Assembly (NCBI GenBank): GCA_040385825.1
Contig: JAZKGQ010000011.1
Span: 1-64,000, forward strand
Source of the DNA: JANNNF01 sp040385825
GTDB lineage: Bacteria; Pseudomonadota; Alphaproteobacteria; Rhodobacterales; Rhodobacteraceae
DNA length: 64,000 bases
Direction: 5' to 3'
Shown: positions 22,719 to 31,315 of the stretch, piece after piece
Numbering within the stretch: the stretch's first letter is position 1
Layout of the letters: every line of letters starts with the position of its first letter
Translations under genes and position numbers: made by a program
Notes under the pieces: generated by a model
The model's database searches: none
Told to the model about the DNA's origin: nothing
What the model saw: only the letters and a program-made list of their open reading frames with translations

Positions 22719-23422
22719 CCGGTTGGGCGGCAAAACGGTTCTGGACCGCGGCTAGCGCAGAACCCTGCGACGGCGGTTTTACCGTGCGGCTGGACGGGCG
22801 GGCGGTGAAAACCCCGGCCAAGACGGCGCTGATCCTGCCGACGCTGGCAATGGCGCAGGCGATTGCGGCGGAATGGGATGCCCAGACCGGCAAGGTCGAC
22901 CCCACCACCATGCCCTGCACCCGCAGCGCCAATTCGGCCATCGACAAGGTAGCCGTGCAGTTTGACGAGGTGGCAGGCCTGCTGGCCGCCTATGGCGCGT
23001 CTGATCTGCTGTGCTACCGCGCGACCCGCCCGGCTGAACTGATCGACCGGCAGGCGGCGGCTTGGGATCCGCTGTTGCACTGGTGCGCCACGGCGCTGGA
23101 CGCGCCGCTGCATGCCACGGCGGGCATTGTGCATGTCGACCAGCCCGGCCCAAGCGTCGCCCGCCTGACCGCCCGCGTTTTCGGCTTCACCGCCTTTCAA
23201 CTCGCGGCGGTGCATGACCTGATTTCCATTTCAGGCTCGCTGGTTGTGGCGCTGGCGATCACCGAGGGTCAGCTGTCCGTACAGCAGGGGTGGCAGATCA
23301 GCCGAATCGACGAAACCTGGCAAAACGAACAATGGGGCGTCGACGAGGACGCCGCCGCGCACGAGGCTTTGCGCCACGCGGCCTTCCTGCATGCCGGGCG
23401 ATTCTTCCTATTGTGTGGGTGA
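22715..23422 (+). CDS. ATP12-family F1-ATPase assembly chaperone
   Basis: This 235-residue protein matches the ATP12 family, whose mitochondrial member binds the F1 alpha subunit during ATP synthase assembly. Alphaproteobacteria carry homologues. Visible family features are KRFWTAASAEPCDGGFTVRL, VKTPAKTALILPTLAMAQAI near the N-terminus, and LLCYRA and WDPLLHW in the middle. It overlaps the pseudouridine synthase gene by 4 nt. There is no atp gene in the window. Confidence 0.9.
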   Translation: MTGWAAKRFWTAASAEPCDGGFTVRLDGRAVKTPAKTALILPTLAMAQAIAAEWDAQTGKVDPTTMPCTRSANSAIDKVAVQFDEVAGLLAAYGASDLLCYRATRPAELIDRQAAAWDPLLHWCATALDAPLHATAGIVHVDQPGPSVARLTARVFGFTAFQLAAVHDLISISGSLVVALAITEGQLSVQQGWQISRIDETWQNEQWGVDEDAAAHEALRHAAFLHAGRFFLLCG

Positions 23423-23470
23423 CAATCTTTCCGCGCGGCGCCCAAGGCGGTGGCGAACTGGCGCGGAATA

Positions 23471-23636
23471 TTGAGCAATTGCCTGATTTGCGGGCATAAA
23501 TTCGGTATCTCCCGGTTTCGCTTGACCTTTCAAAGCCCTTCGGAGGAAACTGTCCAACACTGGGAGAGGCTCACCTCCAACAGTTTCGCTCCCGCAACAC
23601 CTGCGGGGCATCAAAAATCACCGTCCAAAGGACGGA
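23471..23636 (+). promoter_or_regulatory. bztA promoter candidate and structured leader
   Basis: A candidate promoter TTGAGC (23471-23476), 18-bp spacer, CATAAA (23495-23500) is followed by two RNA hairpins. One has a perfect 8-bp stem GAAACTGT/ACAGTTTC (23546-23553 with 23580-23587). The other, CCGTCC-AAA-GGACGG (23622-23636), ends 19 bp before the bztA ATG. Such a leader may govern mRNA stability or translation of the abundant binding protein. No NtrC-type site was recognised. Confidence 0.45.
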
Positions 23637-23655
23637 AACTCAGGATGAGGTAAGA

Positions 23656-24690
23656 ATGAACAAATCCGTATTCTTCGGCGCCCTTGCCGCCACCACGATC
23701 ATCGCGGGCATGGCTTCGGCCGCCACGCTCGATGACGTGAAGGCGCGTGGCGAGCTGATCTGCGGCTCCAACACCGGTCTGACCGGTTTTGGCGCACCCG
23801 ACGCGAACGGGGCCTATCAGGGCTTCGACGTGGCTTTGTGCAAGGCTTTGGCGGCCGCCGTTCTGGGCGACGCTGCAAAGGTGAAATACGTTCCCACCAC
23901 CGGCGAGACTCGTTTCACCGCGCTGGCCTCGGGCGAAGTGGACGTGCTGATCCGCAACTCGACCTGGACCTTCAGCCGTGACAACGACCTGAAGTTCGAT
24001 TTCGTCGCCGTGAACTACTATGACGGTCAGGGCTTCATGGTGAAGAAAGACCTCGGCGTTTCGTCCGCCAAGGAACTGGACGGCGCGACCGTCTGCATCC
24101 AGACCGGCACCACGACCGAACTGAACCTGGCCGACTTCTTCAAGTCGAACAACATCAGCTACAACCCGGTCACTGTTGCGGACGACAGCGAAGCAGCCCG
24201 CCAGTATCTGGCCGGTGCCTGCGACGCCTACACCACTGACGCATCCGGCCTTGCCGCCACCCGCGCCACCATGGCGGACCCGGCAAACCACATCATCCTG
24301 CCGGAAATCATCTCGAAAGAGCCGCTTGGCCCGGTCGTGCGTCACGGCGACAACCAGTGGGGCGATATCGTCCGCTGGGTGTATTTCGCGCTGCTGGTCG
24401 CCGAAGAAAAAGGCATCACGCTGGCGAACCTCGAAGAAGTGGCCGCAGCCGCAGCCGCTGATCCGGCCTATGATCCCGAAGTGCAGCGTCTGCTGGGCAT
24501 CGGCGACAACGACATGGGCAAGATGTTCGGTCTGGACAAGGAATGGGGCAAGCGCGCCATTGCCGCTTCGGGCAACTATGGCGAGATTTTTGAAGCCAAC
24601 ATCGGCTCGTCCACCCCGATCGGTCTGGCACGCGGCCTGAACGCGCTGTGGACCCAGGGCGGCCTGCAATACGCTCCGCCGATCCGCTGA
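23656..24690 (+). CDS. bztA: Amino-acid ABC transporter periplasmic binding protein (BztA/AapJ type)
   Basis: The 344-residue protein has a signal peptide (MNKSVFFGALAATTIIAGMASA, cut near residue 22), then a mature domain starting ATLDDVKARGELICGSNTG. It contains GFDVALCKALAAAVLGDA and FTALASGEVDVLIRNSTWTF, typical of the glutamate/glutamine/aspartate/asparagine binding proteins BztA and AapJ. It acts in the periplasm, delivering acidic amino acids and their amides to BztBC. It is followed by an intrinsic terminator, which should leave bztA mRNA in excess over the membrane genes, as is usual for binding proteins. Confidence 0.94.
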   Translation: MNKSVFFGALAATTIIAGMASAATLDDVKARGELICGSNTGLTGFGAPDANGAYQGFDVALCKALAAAVLGDAAKVKYVPTTGETRFTALASGEVDVLIRNSTWTFSRDNDLKFDFVAVNYYDGQGFMVKKDLGVSSAKELDGATVCIQTGTTTELNLADFFKSNNISYNPVTVADDSEAARQYLAGACDAYTTDASGLAATRATMADPANHIILPEIISKEPLGPVVRHGDNQWGDIVRWVYFALLVAEEKGITLANLEEVAAAAAADPAYDPEVQRLLGIGDNDMGKMFGLDKEWGKRAIAASGNYGEIFEANIGSSTPIGLARGLNALWTQGGLQYAPPIR

Positions 24691-24698
24691 TCCAATTT

Positions 24699-24729
24699 CG
24701 GGCGCCCTGGCAGCAGGGCGCCCGATTTT
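24699..24729 (+). terminator. Intergenic terminator/attenuator between bztA and bztB
   Basis: A perfect 10-bp stem CGGGCGCCCT/AGGGCGCCCG (24699-24708 with 24715-24724), loop GGCAGC, is followed by ATTTTC. Partial readthrough here would set the ratio of binding protein to permease. Confidence 0.8.
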
Positions 24730-24844
24730 CAAGCATCCATCCACCAAACCGCACCAGACAATAAACGCCTGAACTGCACGGGGCCAACCCCGCGCCATAA
24801 TCGGCACCAAGCCGAAGCACGGTCAGGCACAGGGGGTTACACAT

Positions 24845-26119
24845 ATGGCAATTGCCAGCGACGCACCGAAAGACTTTCGGCTGAGTATGCTTATCTACGA
24901 CACCCGGTTCCGGGCCATCACCATTCAGGTGATTGTCCTGCTGCTGGTGTTGCTGGGTGTGGCTTGGCTGCTGAACAACACGATCGCGAACCTTGCCGCC
25001 AAGGACAAGGACATCGATTTCGGCTTTTTGTCGGCCCGTGCCGGCTATGACATCGGGCAGGCCCTGATCCCCTACACCAACGACAGCAGCCATTTCCGTG
25101 CGGCTTTGGTGGGGCTGGTCAACACGCTGGTACTGGCCTTTTTCGGTTGCGTCTTTGCGACGATCCTTGGCGTTGTGGCCGGGGTGCTGCGCCTGTCGAA
25201 CAACTGGATCGTTGCCCGCCTGATGACGGTCTATGTCGAGATGTTCCGCAACATCCCCCTGCTGCTGTGGATCATCCTTGCCTATGTGATCCTGTCGGAA
25301 ACCCTGCCCACCACAGCCGATTTCCGCAAAAGCGCGGCCCTGATCGCCGACGGCCTGCCGCCGATTGCCACGATGAGCTTTGGCGACACCGTTGCGCTGA
25401 CCAACCAGGGGCTGAACGTTCCGTCGCCCTTCTTCACGCGTGGCCTTGGCTTCATCAACATTGGCGATCTGGCCATCAGTGTCAGCTTTCTGGCGGTAGC
25501 CGCCGTGCTGGCCGTGTCGATCCTGGTGAACATGGGCGTGCTGCGCCGCGCCCGCGTCATACAGGAAGCCACCGGCGACCGCCCCGTCACATGGTGGAAA
25601 AGCCTGCTGATCCTGATTGGCCCGGTGGCCGTGCTGTGCATCGCCATGGGCCTGTCCTTCGATCTGCCGGTGATGGGCAAGTTCAACTTTGCCGGCGGCA
25701 TCAGCATCGACCACGCCTTTACCGCCATGCTGGTGGCGCTGACCCTGTACACCGGCGCCTTCATCGCCGAGGCCGTGCGCGCAGGCATTCAGGCCATTTC
25801 GCGCGGTCAATCCGAGGCCGCCTTTGCCCTTGGCCTGCGTCCCAACCGCACCATGAAGCTGATCATCCTGCCGCAGGCGCTGCGGGTGATCATCCCGCCG
25901 CTGATCAGCCAGTGGCTGAACCTGACCAAGAACACCTCGCTTGGCATTGCGGTCAGCTATCTTGACCTGCGCGGCACGCTTGGCGGCATCACGCTGAACC
26001 AGACGGGGCGCGAGCTGGAATGCATGCTGCTGATGATGCTGATTTATCTGATCATCAGCCTGATCATCTCGTCGCTGGCGAACATGTACAACGCATCCAT
26101 GAAACTGAAGGAGCGCTGA
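24845..26119 (+). CDS. bztB: Amino-acid ABC transporter permease (BztB/AapQ type)
   Basis: A 424-residue inner-membrane protein, long for an amino-acid permease because of extra N-terminal and central membrane segments, which is characteristic of BztB and AapQ. It has an early hydrophobic helix (VIVLLLVLLGVAWLL), a YVEMFRNIPLLLWIIL segment and the EAA loop RGQSEAAFALGL near residue 320 that contacts the ATPase. It pairs with BztC, which starts 1 nt downstream. Substrates in characterised relatives are Glu, Gln, Asp and Asn. Confidence 0.94.
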   Translation: MAIASDAPKDFRLSMLIYDTRFRAITIQVIVLLLVLLGVAWLLNNTIANLAAKDKDIDFGFLSARAGYDIGQALIPYTNDSSHFRAALVGLVNTLVLAFFGCVFATILGVVAGVLRLSNNWIVARLMTVYVEMFRNIPLLLWIILAYVILSETLPTTADFRKSAALIADGLPPIATMSFGDTVALTNQGLNVPSPFFTRGLGFINIGDLAISVSFLAVAAVLAVSILVNMGVLRRARVIQEATGDRPVTWWKSLLILIGPVAVLCIAMGLSFDLPVMGKFNFAGGISIDHAFTAMLVALTLYTGAFIAEAVRAGIQAISRGQSEAAFALGLRPNRTMKLIILPQALRVIIPPLISQWLNLTKNTSLGIAVSYLDLRGTLGGITLNQTGRELECMLLMMLIYLIISLIISSLANMYNASMKLKER

Positions 26120-26120
26120 G

Positions 26121-27569
26121 ATGGCCCCCACCTCAATCGCCTTCACCCGTGACACAATGCTGCCGCCGGAGCTGCCCCCCGCATCGCAGCGCGGCGCGGT
26201 CAAATGGGCGCGGGAAAACCTGTTTTCCGGCCCGCTGAACACCATCCTGACGCTGCTGGCGCTGCTGGTGGTGTTCCTGATCATCAAGGCCTCGCTGCCC
26301 TGGTGGCTGAACAGCGTCTGGAACGCCAGTTCACTTGGCGAGTGTCGGGCCATCGTCGCGGCCTCGGCGGGCGAGGGCGCGACCGGCGCCTGCTGGGCGA
26401 TGATCCGCGAACGCTGGCACCAGTTCATCTTCGGCTTCTACCCGCCATCCGAATGGTGGCGCCCGACCCTGGCCTTCGGGCTGCTGTTCGTCGCACTGGC
26501 CCCGGTGCTGTATTCGGGCATTGCGCGGCTGAACACGATGATGGTCGGCATTGTCGGCGTGGTGCTGGTGGTGGTACTGTTCCTGCTGGGCACCGACGGC
26601 CTGCATATCGGGCTTGTCGCCGTTCTGATGGCGGCGCTGACCGGTGTGGCGCGGGTCGCCACGCCCAAGCTGATCCTGGTGACGCTGCTCTACCCGTTTG
26701 TCGGATTTTTCCTGCTCTGGGGCGGGTCGGTCTGGGGGCCGGTCGGGGTGATCGCGGGCTTTGGCATCATGGTGCTGGTCTACAACCTGTTGCAGGCCCG
26801 GTTGGGCGTGGTGATGGCGACGGCGCTTGGCTTTGTCGCGGCCTGCGTCTGGTGGCTGGCGCTGCAGACGACCGTCACCACCGCGCTGCATTCCATCCTG
26901 CCATGGGGGTTGGAGGCGATCGATTCCGATCAGTTCGGCGGCTTCCTTCTGGCCTTTACCATCGGCGTCACCTCGATCTCGGTGTCCTTGCCCATCGGCA
27001 TCCTGCTGGCGCTTGGGCGGCGGTCCGACATGTTCCTGATCAAGACGCTGTCTGTCGGCTTCATCGAATTCATCCGGGGTGTGCCGCTGATCACCATGCT
27101 GTTCACCGCCAGCCTGCTGCTGCAATACTTCCTGCCGCCGCAGACCAACTTCGACCTGATCCTGCGCGTGATCATCCTGGTGACGCTATTCGCAAGCGCT
27201 TATATCGCCGAGGTGATCCGGGGGGGCCTCGCCGCCCTGCCACGCGGTCAGTACGAGGCGGCGGACGCGCTCGGGCTGGATTACTGGCAGGCACAGCGGC
27301 TTATCATCATGCCGCAGGCCCTGAAAATCTCGATCCCCGGCATTGTGTCGTCGTTCATCGGATTGTTCAAGGACACCACTCTGGTCGCCTTCGTGGGTCT
27401 GATGGACCCGCTGAAAGGCGTGACCACCATCGTTCGGGCCGACATCAACTGGAAGGGCATCTACTGGGAGCCCTACATTTTCGTCGGCGCCATCTTCTTT
27501 GTCGTCTGCTTCGGAATGTCCCGATACTCGATGTATCTGGAAAAGAAGCTCAAGACCGATCACCGTTAA
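26121..27569 (+). CDS. bztC: Amino-acid ABC transporter permease (BztC/AapM type)
   Basis: This 482-residue permease, partner of BztB, carries many N-terminal membrane helices (for example NTILTLLALLVVFLIIKASL). The C-terminal permease core has FIEFIRGVPLITMLFTASLL and the EAA loop PRGQYEAADALGL near residue 377. It begins 1 nt after bztB, giving coupled synthesis of the heterodimeric channel. Confidence 0.94.
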   Translation: MAPTSIAFTRDTMLPPELPPASQRGAVKWARENLFSGPLNTILTLLALLVVFLIIKASLPWWLNSVWNASSLGECRAIVAASAGEGATGACWAMIRERWHQFIFGFYPPSEWWRPTLAFGLLFVALAPVLYSGIARLNTMMVGIVGVVLVVVLFLLGTDGLHIGLVAVLMAALTGVARVATPKLILVTLLYPFVGFFLLWGGSVWGPVGVIAGFGIMVLVYNLLQARLGVVMATALGFVAACVWWLALQTTVTTALHSILPWGLEAIDSDQFGGFLLAFTIGVTSISVSLPIGILLALGRRSDMFLIKTLSVGFIEFIRGVPLITMLFTASLLLQYFLPPQTNFDLILRVIILVTLFASAYIAEVIRGGLAALPRGQYEAADALGLDYWQAQRLIIMPQALKISIPGIVSSFIGLFKDTTLVAFVGLMDPLKGVTTIVRADINWKGIYWEPYIFVGAIFFVVCFGMSRYSMYLEKKLKTDHR

Positions 27570-27581
27570 GGAACAACCCCC

Positions 27582-28361
27582 ATGTCCGAACACGCAGTAG
27601 ACCTGTCCAAAATGAAGATCTCGGATGAGGTCGCCATTCAGATCGCGGCCATGAACAAATGGTACGGCACCTTCCATGTGCTGCGCGACATCAACATGAC
27701 GGTGCAGAAGGGCGAACGCATCGTCATCTGCGGCCCGTCGGGATCGGGAAAATCCACCCTGATCCGCTGCATCAACCGGCTGGAGGAACACCAGTCCGGC
27801 CAGATCATCGTCGATGGCACCGAACTGACCTCAGACCTCAAGAACATCGACAAGGTAAGGTCCGAGGTTGGCATGGTATTTCAGCACTTCAACCTGTTCC
27901 CGCATCTGACCATTCTGGAAAACTGCACCCTCGCCCCGATCTGGGTCCGCAAGACCCCCAAGCGCGAGGCCGAGGAAACCGCCATGCACTTCTTGCGCAA
28001 GGTGAAGATCCCGGAACAGGCGAACAAATACCCCGGCCAGTTGTCGGGCGGTCAGCAACAGCGCGTGGCCATCGCGCGGTCCTTGTGCATGAAGCCCCGG
28101 ATCATGCTGTTCGACGAGCCGACATCGGCCCTTGACCCCGAGATGATCAAAGAGGTGCTGGACACCATGATCAGCCTTGCCGAAGAAGGCATGACCATGC
28201 TGTGCGTGACGCATGAAATGGGCTTTGCGCAGGCGGTGGCAAACCGGGTGATCTTCATGGATCAGGGGCAGATCGTGGAACAGAACGAACCGCGCGAGTT
28301 CTTCAACAACCCGAAATCGGACCGCACAAAACTGTTCCTGTCGCAGATCCTCGGCCACTAG
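27582..28361 (+). CDS. bztD: Amino-acid ABC transporter ATP-binding protein (BztD/AapP type)
   Basis: The 259-residue ATPase energises uptake through BztBC. It contains Walker A GPSGSGKST, signature LSGGQQQRVAIAR and Walker B LFDEPTSALDPE, with the switch His in CVTHEMGF. Length and motifs match the polar amino-acid family. It is the last gene of the operon, followed by a family B hairpin terminator. Confidence 0.95.
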   Translation: MSEHAVDLSKMKISDEVAIQIAAMNKWYGTFHVLRDINMTVQKGERIVICGPSGSGKSTLIRCINRLEEHQSGQIIVDGTELTSDLKNIDKVRSEVGMVFQHFNLFPHLTILENCTLAPIWVRKTPKREAEETAMHFLRKVKIPEQANKYPGQLSGGQQQRVAIARSLCMKPRIMLFDEPTSALDPEMIKEVLDTMISLAEEGMTMLCVTHEMGFAQAVANRVIFMDQGQIVEQNEPREFFNNPKSDRTKLFLSQILGH

Positions 28362-28363
28362 CA

Positions 28364-28406
28364 GGATGGGCGGTCCCGGCCCCGCCGGGTTCGCCCATCC
28401 GCCTTT
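28364..28406 (+). terminator. Terminator of the bzt operon (family B palindrome, copy 2)
   Basis: GGATGGGCG (28364-28372) pairs perfectly with CGCCCATCC (28392-28400) and is followed by GCCTTTT. It lies between convergent bztD (+) and the minus-strand phosphatase gene, so it may serve both. The outer arm sequence is shared with three other loci. Confidence 0.75.
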
Positions 28407-28910
28407 TCAGGCCACAAACTCTTTCGGCACGATGAAATCCACCGTCGTACCGCGACCAAAGCCCACATCGGCCCAGGCCTCGGCCACGAAATCCACGATC
28501 AGGGTGGCCCCGGTCGGATAGCGGGCGAAATCCGGGCTTTGCGGCGCATGGGCCACCAGCCGCGCGGCGAATTCGGCAATGCCGGGATTGTGGCCGATCA
28601 TCATGACGCAATCCGCCGTCGCGTGCCGCAACACCGCCAGCATCACATCCGGCCCCGCATGGTACAGTGCGGGCTTCAGTTCCAGCAGCGGCGTGCCCGG
28701 CAAGGCAGGCGCGATGCCCGACCATGTTTTCCGGGTGCGCTCGGCATCCGAACACAGCACCTGTCCCGGCACATAATCACGGCTGGCCAGCCATTGCCCC
28801 AGATCGGCAGCAGCAGATTTTCCGCGGTCGTTCAGCGGGCGGTCATGGTCCGGGGTCAGCGGGTCATCCCAGGCGGATTTGGCGTGGCGGGTCAGGATCA
28901 GGCGCTTCAT
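28407..28910 (-). CDS. SixA-type histidine phosphatase
   Basis: A 167-residue protein of the histidine phosphatase superfamily. The N-terminal catalytic motif is LTRHAKSAWDD (His8 is phosphorylated in the family) and the second His is in MIGHNPG. This resembles SixA, which dephosphorylates phosphohistidine in HPt domains or NPr; the true substrate here is unknown. Its ATG overlaps the stop of the upstream Fe-S gene (ATGA), so it is co-expressed with that gene and argB. Confidence 0.88.
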   Translation of the reverse strand: MKRLILTRHAKSAWDDPLTPDHDRPLNDRGKSAAADLGQWLASRDYVPGQVLCSDAERTRKTWSGIAPALPGTPLLELKPALYHAGPDVMLAVLRHATADCVMMIGHNPGIAEFAARLVAHAPQSPDFARYPTGATLIVDFVAEAWADVGFGRGTTVDFIVPKEFVA

Positions 28911-29554
28911 TTGTGGAACTGCCTCATATGATATGCTGATTGTTCAGGCATCCTTGCATAGGCTTGGGACACGGGGCAAGTCCTGCGCACGGCGCAGCCC
29001 AAGTTCAGGCAATCCTCCCCCGCCGCGCTGTCCAGCCAGGTATGGCACCCCGGCACGTCATAACCCTGCGCGCCCAATGCCCCCGCCGGGCAGGCGGCAA
29101 TGCAGGGCCGGGCGCACGTCACGCAGGGGGCGGTTTCGGGCGGCGGCACCTCGATGGCTTCCTTCAACGCCAGCGCGCCGCGAAAGCTGACCATCAGCCC
29201 CTGATGCCCATGCACCAGCAACCGCACCGGGCTGTCCCAGACCCGCCCCGTGCGCAGGGCCCATTGATAGAACGGATGGTACGGTGGCCCGCCAAAGGGA
29301 AACAGCGCCTTGGCCCCCAGATCGCAGGCCAGCCGCCCGATCACCCGGCGCGACCAGCGGTCCACCGCATCGGGGCGGCCCCATTCCGGCTGCGCCGTCA
29401 GATGCGGCCAGAACCCCGGCTCACCTGGCCCCAGCATCAGCAGCGTGCGGGTGCCCGCAGGCAGCCCCGGCTCATCCGGCGCGCAGATGAACCCGCCCAG
29501 CACCTCCAGATGCTGCGCGGCTGCGGCATCGGTGATCTGTGCAAGGTCTGCCAT
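28907..29554 (-). CDS. 4Fe-4S dicluster protein of unknown function
   Basis: This 215-residue protein has two ferredoxin-like cysteine sets near the C-terminus: CVTCARPCIAACP (Cys144, 147, 151, 155) and CLNLGCAVRRTCP (Cys182, 187, 193), with Cys170 as a possible eighth ligand. This arrangement recalls the C-terminal electron-transfer domain of epoxyqueuosine reductase QueG, but the cobalamin domain is absent. I cannot name its partner. It overlaps argB by one base (TAATG) and the phosphatase gene by four, so it lies in a compact minus-strand operon. Confidence 0.8.
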   Translation of the reverse strand: MADLAQITDAAAAQHLEVLGGFICAPDEPGLPAGTRTLLMLGPGEPGFWPHLTAQPEWGRPDAVDRWSRRVIGRLACDLGAKALFPFGGPPYHPFYQWALRTGRVWDSPVRLLVHGHQGLMVSFRGALALKEAIEVPPPETAPCVTCARPCIAACPAGALGAQGYDVPGCHTWLDSAAGEDCLNLGCAVRRTCPVSQAYARMPEQSAYHMRQFHK

Positions 29555-30456
29555 TACCCCCGCTTCACCCTTGGCTTCACCCGCGGTTCGGTCGACCGGA
29601 TCTGGCTGCCCGCGCCATGGTCGGTGAACAGTTCCATCAGGCAGGCATTGGGCACCCGCCCGTCCATGATCGTCACCGCCCGCACCCCCTGATCCAGCGC
29701 CATCAGCGCCGTTTCGGTCTTGGGAATCATCCCCCCCGCGATCACGCCATCGGTGATCATCTGGCGCACTTCCTCGGGCGTGATCTGGGTCATCACCTCG
29801 CCCGCCGCGTTCTTGACGCCCGACACATCGGTCAGCAGCAGCAGACGGTCGGCCTGCAAGGCCCCGGCAATCGCGCCCGCCGCCGTGTCGCCGTTCACGT
29901 TGAACGTCTCGTTATCCGCCATCCCCGTCGCCACCGGGGCCACCACCGGGATGATGCCCGCCGCGTAAAGATCGCGCAGCACCTGCACGTTCATCTCGAC
30001 CGGGCGGCCGACAAAGCCCAGTTCGGGGTCATCGGCGACGCAGACCATCAGGTCGTCGTCCTTGCCCGAAATCCCCACCGCGCGGCCCCCCGCATCCATG
30101 ATCGCCTGCACGATGCGCTTGTTGACCAGCCCCGACAGGATCATTTCTACCACCTGCACGGTGGCTTTGTCGGTGACCCGCTTGCCGCGCACGAACTCGG
30201 ATTTGATCCCCAGTTTGGTCAGCATGTCGTTGATCATCGGCCCGCCACCATGCACAACCACCGGGTTCACGCCGACCTGCCGCATCAGCACAATGTCGCG
30301 GGCAAATTCGGCCATCGCGGCATCGTCGCCCATGGCATTGCCGCCGAATTTCACCACCACCACCGCATCGGCATAGCGTTGCAGATAGGGCAGGGCTTCG
30401 GACAACATCTTGGCGGTGCTTGCGGCGTCAGACATGGTGGCAATCTGCTTTCTCAT
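29554..30456 (-). CDS. argB: Acetylglutamate kinase
   Basis: It phosphorylates N-acetylglutamate, the second step of arginine synthesis. I chose ATG at 30456 (300 residues, starting MRKQIATMSDAAS) because AAGGAGG lies 6 nt upstream; an ATG at 30435 is possible. Core motifs VVVVKFGGNAMGDD, VVVHGGGPMINDML and NVNGDTAAGAIAGAL are intact. The frame is open far upstream, but that region is the promoter area of the divergent SDR gene. It is first in a three-gene operon. Confidence 0.96.
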   Translation of the reverse strand: MRKQIATMSDAASTAKMLSEALPYLQRYADAVVVVKFGGNAMGDDAAMAEFARDIVLMRQVGVNPVVVHGGGPMINDMLTKLGIKSEFVRGKRVTDKATVQVVEMILSGLVNKRIVQAIMDAGGRAVGISGKDDDLMVCVADDPELGFVGRPVEMNVQVLRDLYAAGIIPVVAPVATGMADNETFNVNGDTAAGAIAGALQADRLLLLTDVSGVKNAAGEVMTQITPEEVRQMITDGVIAGGMIPKTETALMALDQGVRAVTIMDGRVPNACLMELFTDHGAGSQIRSTEPRVKPRVKRG

Positions 30457-30577
30457 CAAGGGCCTCCTTCGGGTTGTGCCGTTGGTAGCCGCTTTGCGCC
30501 GGTCTGCCAATAAGGGTTCCGCCGCCTTGCCTTTCCCGACCAAACGCGTAAGCCTTTGCCCCAGACCGGAGGGTGCG

Positions 30578-31309
30578 ATGACCGAGCAGAAAACACTGGT
30601 GCTGACCGGGGCCAGCCGCGGAATAGGGCACGCCACCGTCAAACGCTTTTCCGCCGAAGGCTGGCGCGTGCTGACCTGTTCGCGGCAACCCTTCGATCCG
30701 CGTTGCCCCTGGCCGGGGGGCGAGGAAAACCACATCCAGATCGACCTTGCCGACCCGCACAAGACCATCGCCGCGATTGAAACCATCAAGGGCAAGATCA
30801 ACGGCCGCCTGCATGCGCTGGTCAACAACGCGGGCATCAGCCCCAAAGGCGACGGCGGCAAGCGGCTGAACACGCTGGACACCGACCTGCGCACCTGGGG
30901 GCAGGTGTTTCATGTGAACTTCTTCTCATCCGTGATTCTGGCGCGCGGATTGCAGGCGGAACTTGCGGCCACCAAAGGATCGGTGGTGAATGTAACCTCG
31001 ATTGCCGGGGTGCGGGTGCATCCGTTTGCCGGGGCGGCCTATGCGACGTCCAAGGCGGCGCTGGCCGCGCTGACGCGGGAAATGGCCCATGATTTCGGGC
31101 CCTTGGGTGTGCGCGTCAATGCGATTGCACCCGGCGAGGTGGAAACCGCGATCCTGTCGCCCGGCACTGACAAGATCGTGGAAAAACTGCCGCTGCGCCG
31201 GTTGGGTCAGCCGCGCGAAGTGGCCGATGTGATCTGGTTCCTGTGTTCGGACCAGTCCAGCTATATCTCGGGCACCGAGATCGAGGTGAACGGGGCGCAG
31301 CACGTTTAG
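30578..31309 (+). CDS. Short-chain dehydrogenase/reductase (SDR)
   Basis: ATG at 30578, preceded by CCGGAGGGTGCG, gives 243 residues. It has the classical SDR features: the NAD(P) motif TGASRGIG (about residues 10-17), NNAG, catalytic Ser in NVTSIAG and YATSKAAL (Tyr-x3-Lys). The end GTEIEVNGAQHV is typical of FabG-like enzymes. The substrate is not evident from sequence or from its neighbours, argB (divergent) and engB (convergent). Confidence 0.9.
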   Translation: MTEQKTLVLTGASRGIGHATVKRFSAEGWRVLTCSRQPFDPRCPWPGGEENHIQIDLADPHKTIAAIETIKGKINGRLHALVNNAGISPKGDGGKRLNTLDTDLRTWGQVFHVNFFSSVILARGLQAELAATKGSVVNVTSIAGVRVHPFAGAAYATSKAALAALTREMAHDFGPLGVRVNAIAPGEVETAILSPGTDKIVEKLPLRRLGQPREVADVIWFLCSDQSSYISGTEIEVNGAQHV

Positions 31310-31315
31310 GGCTGC

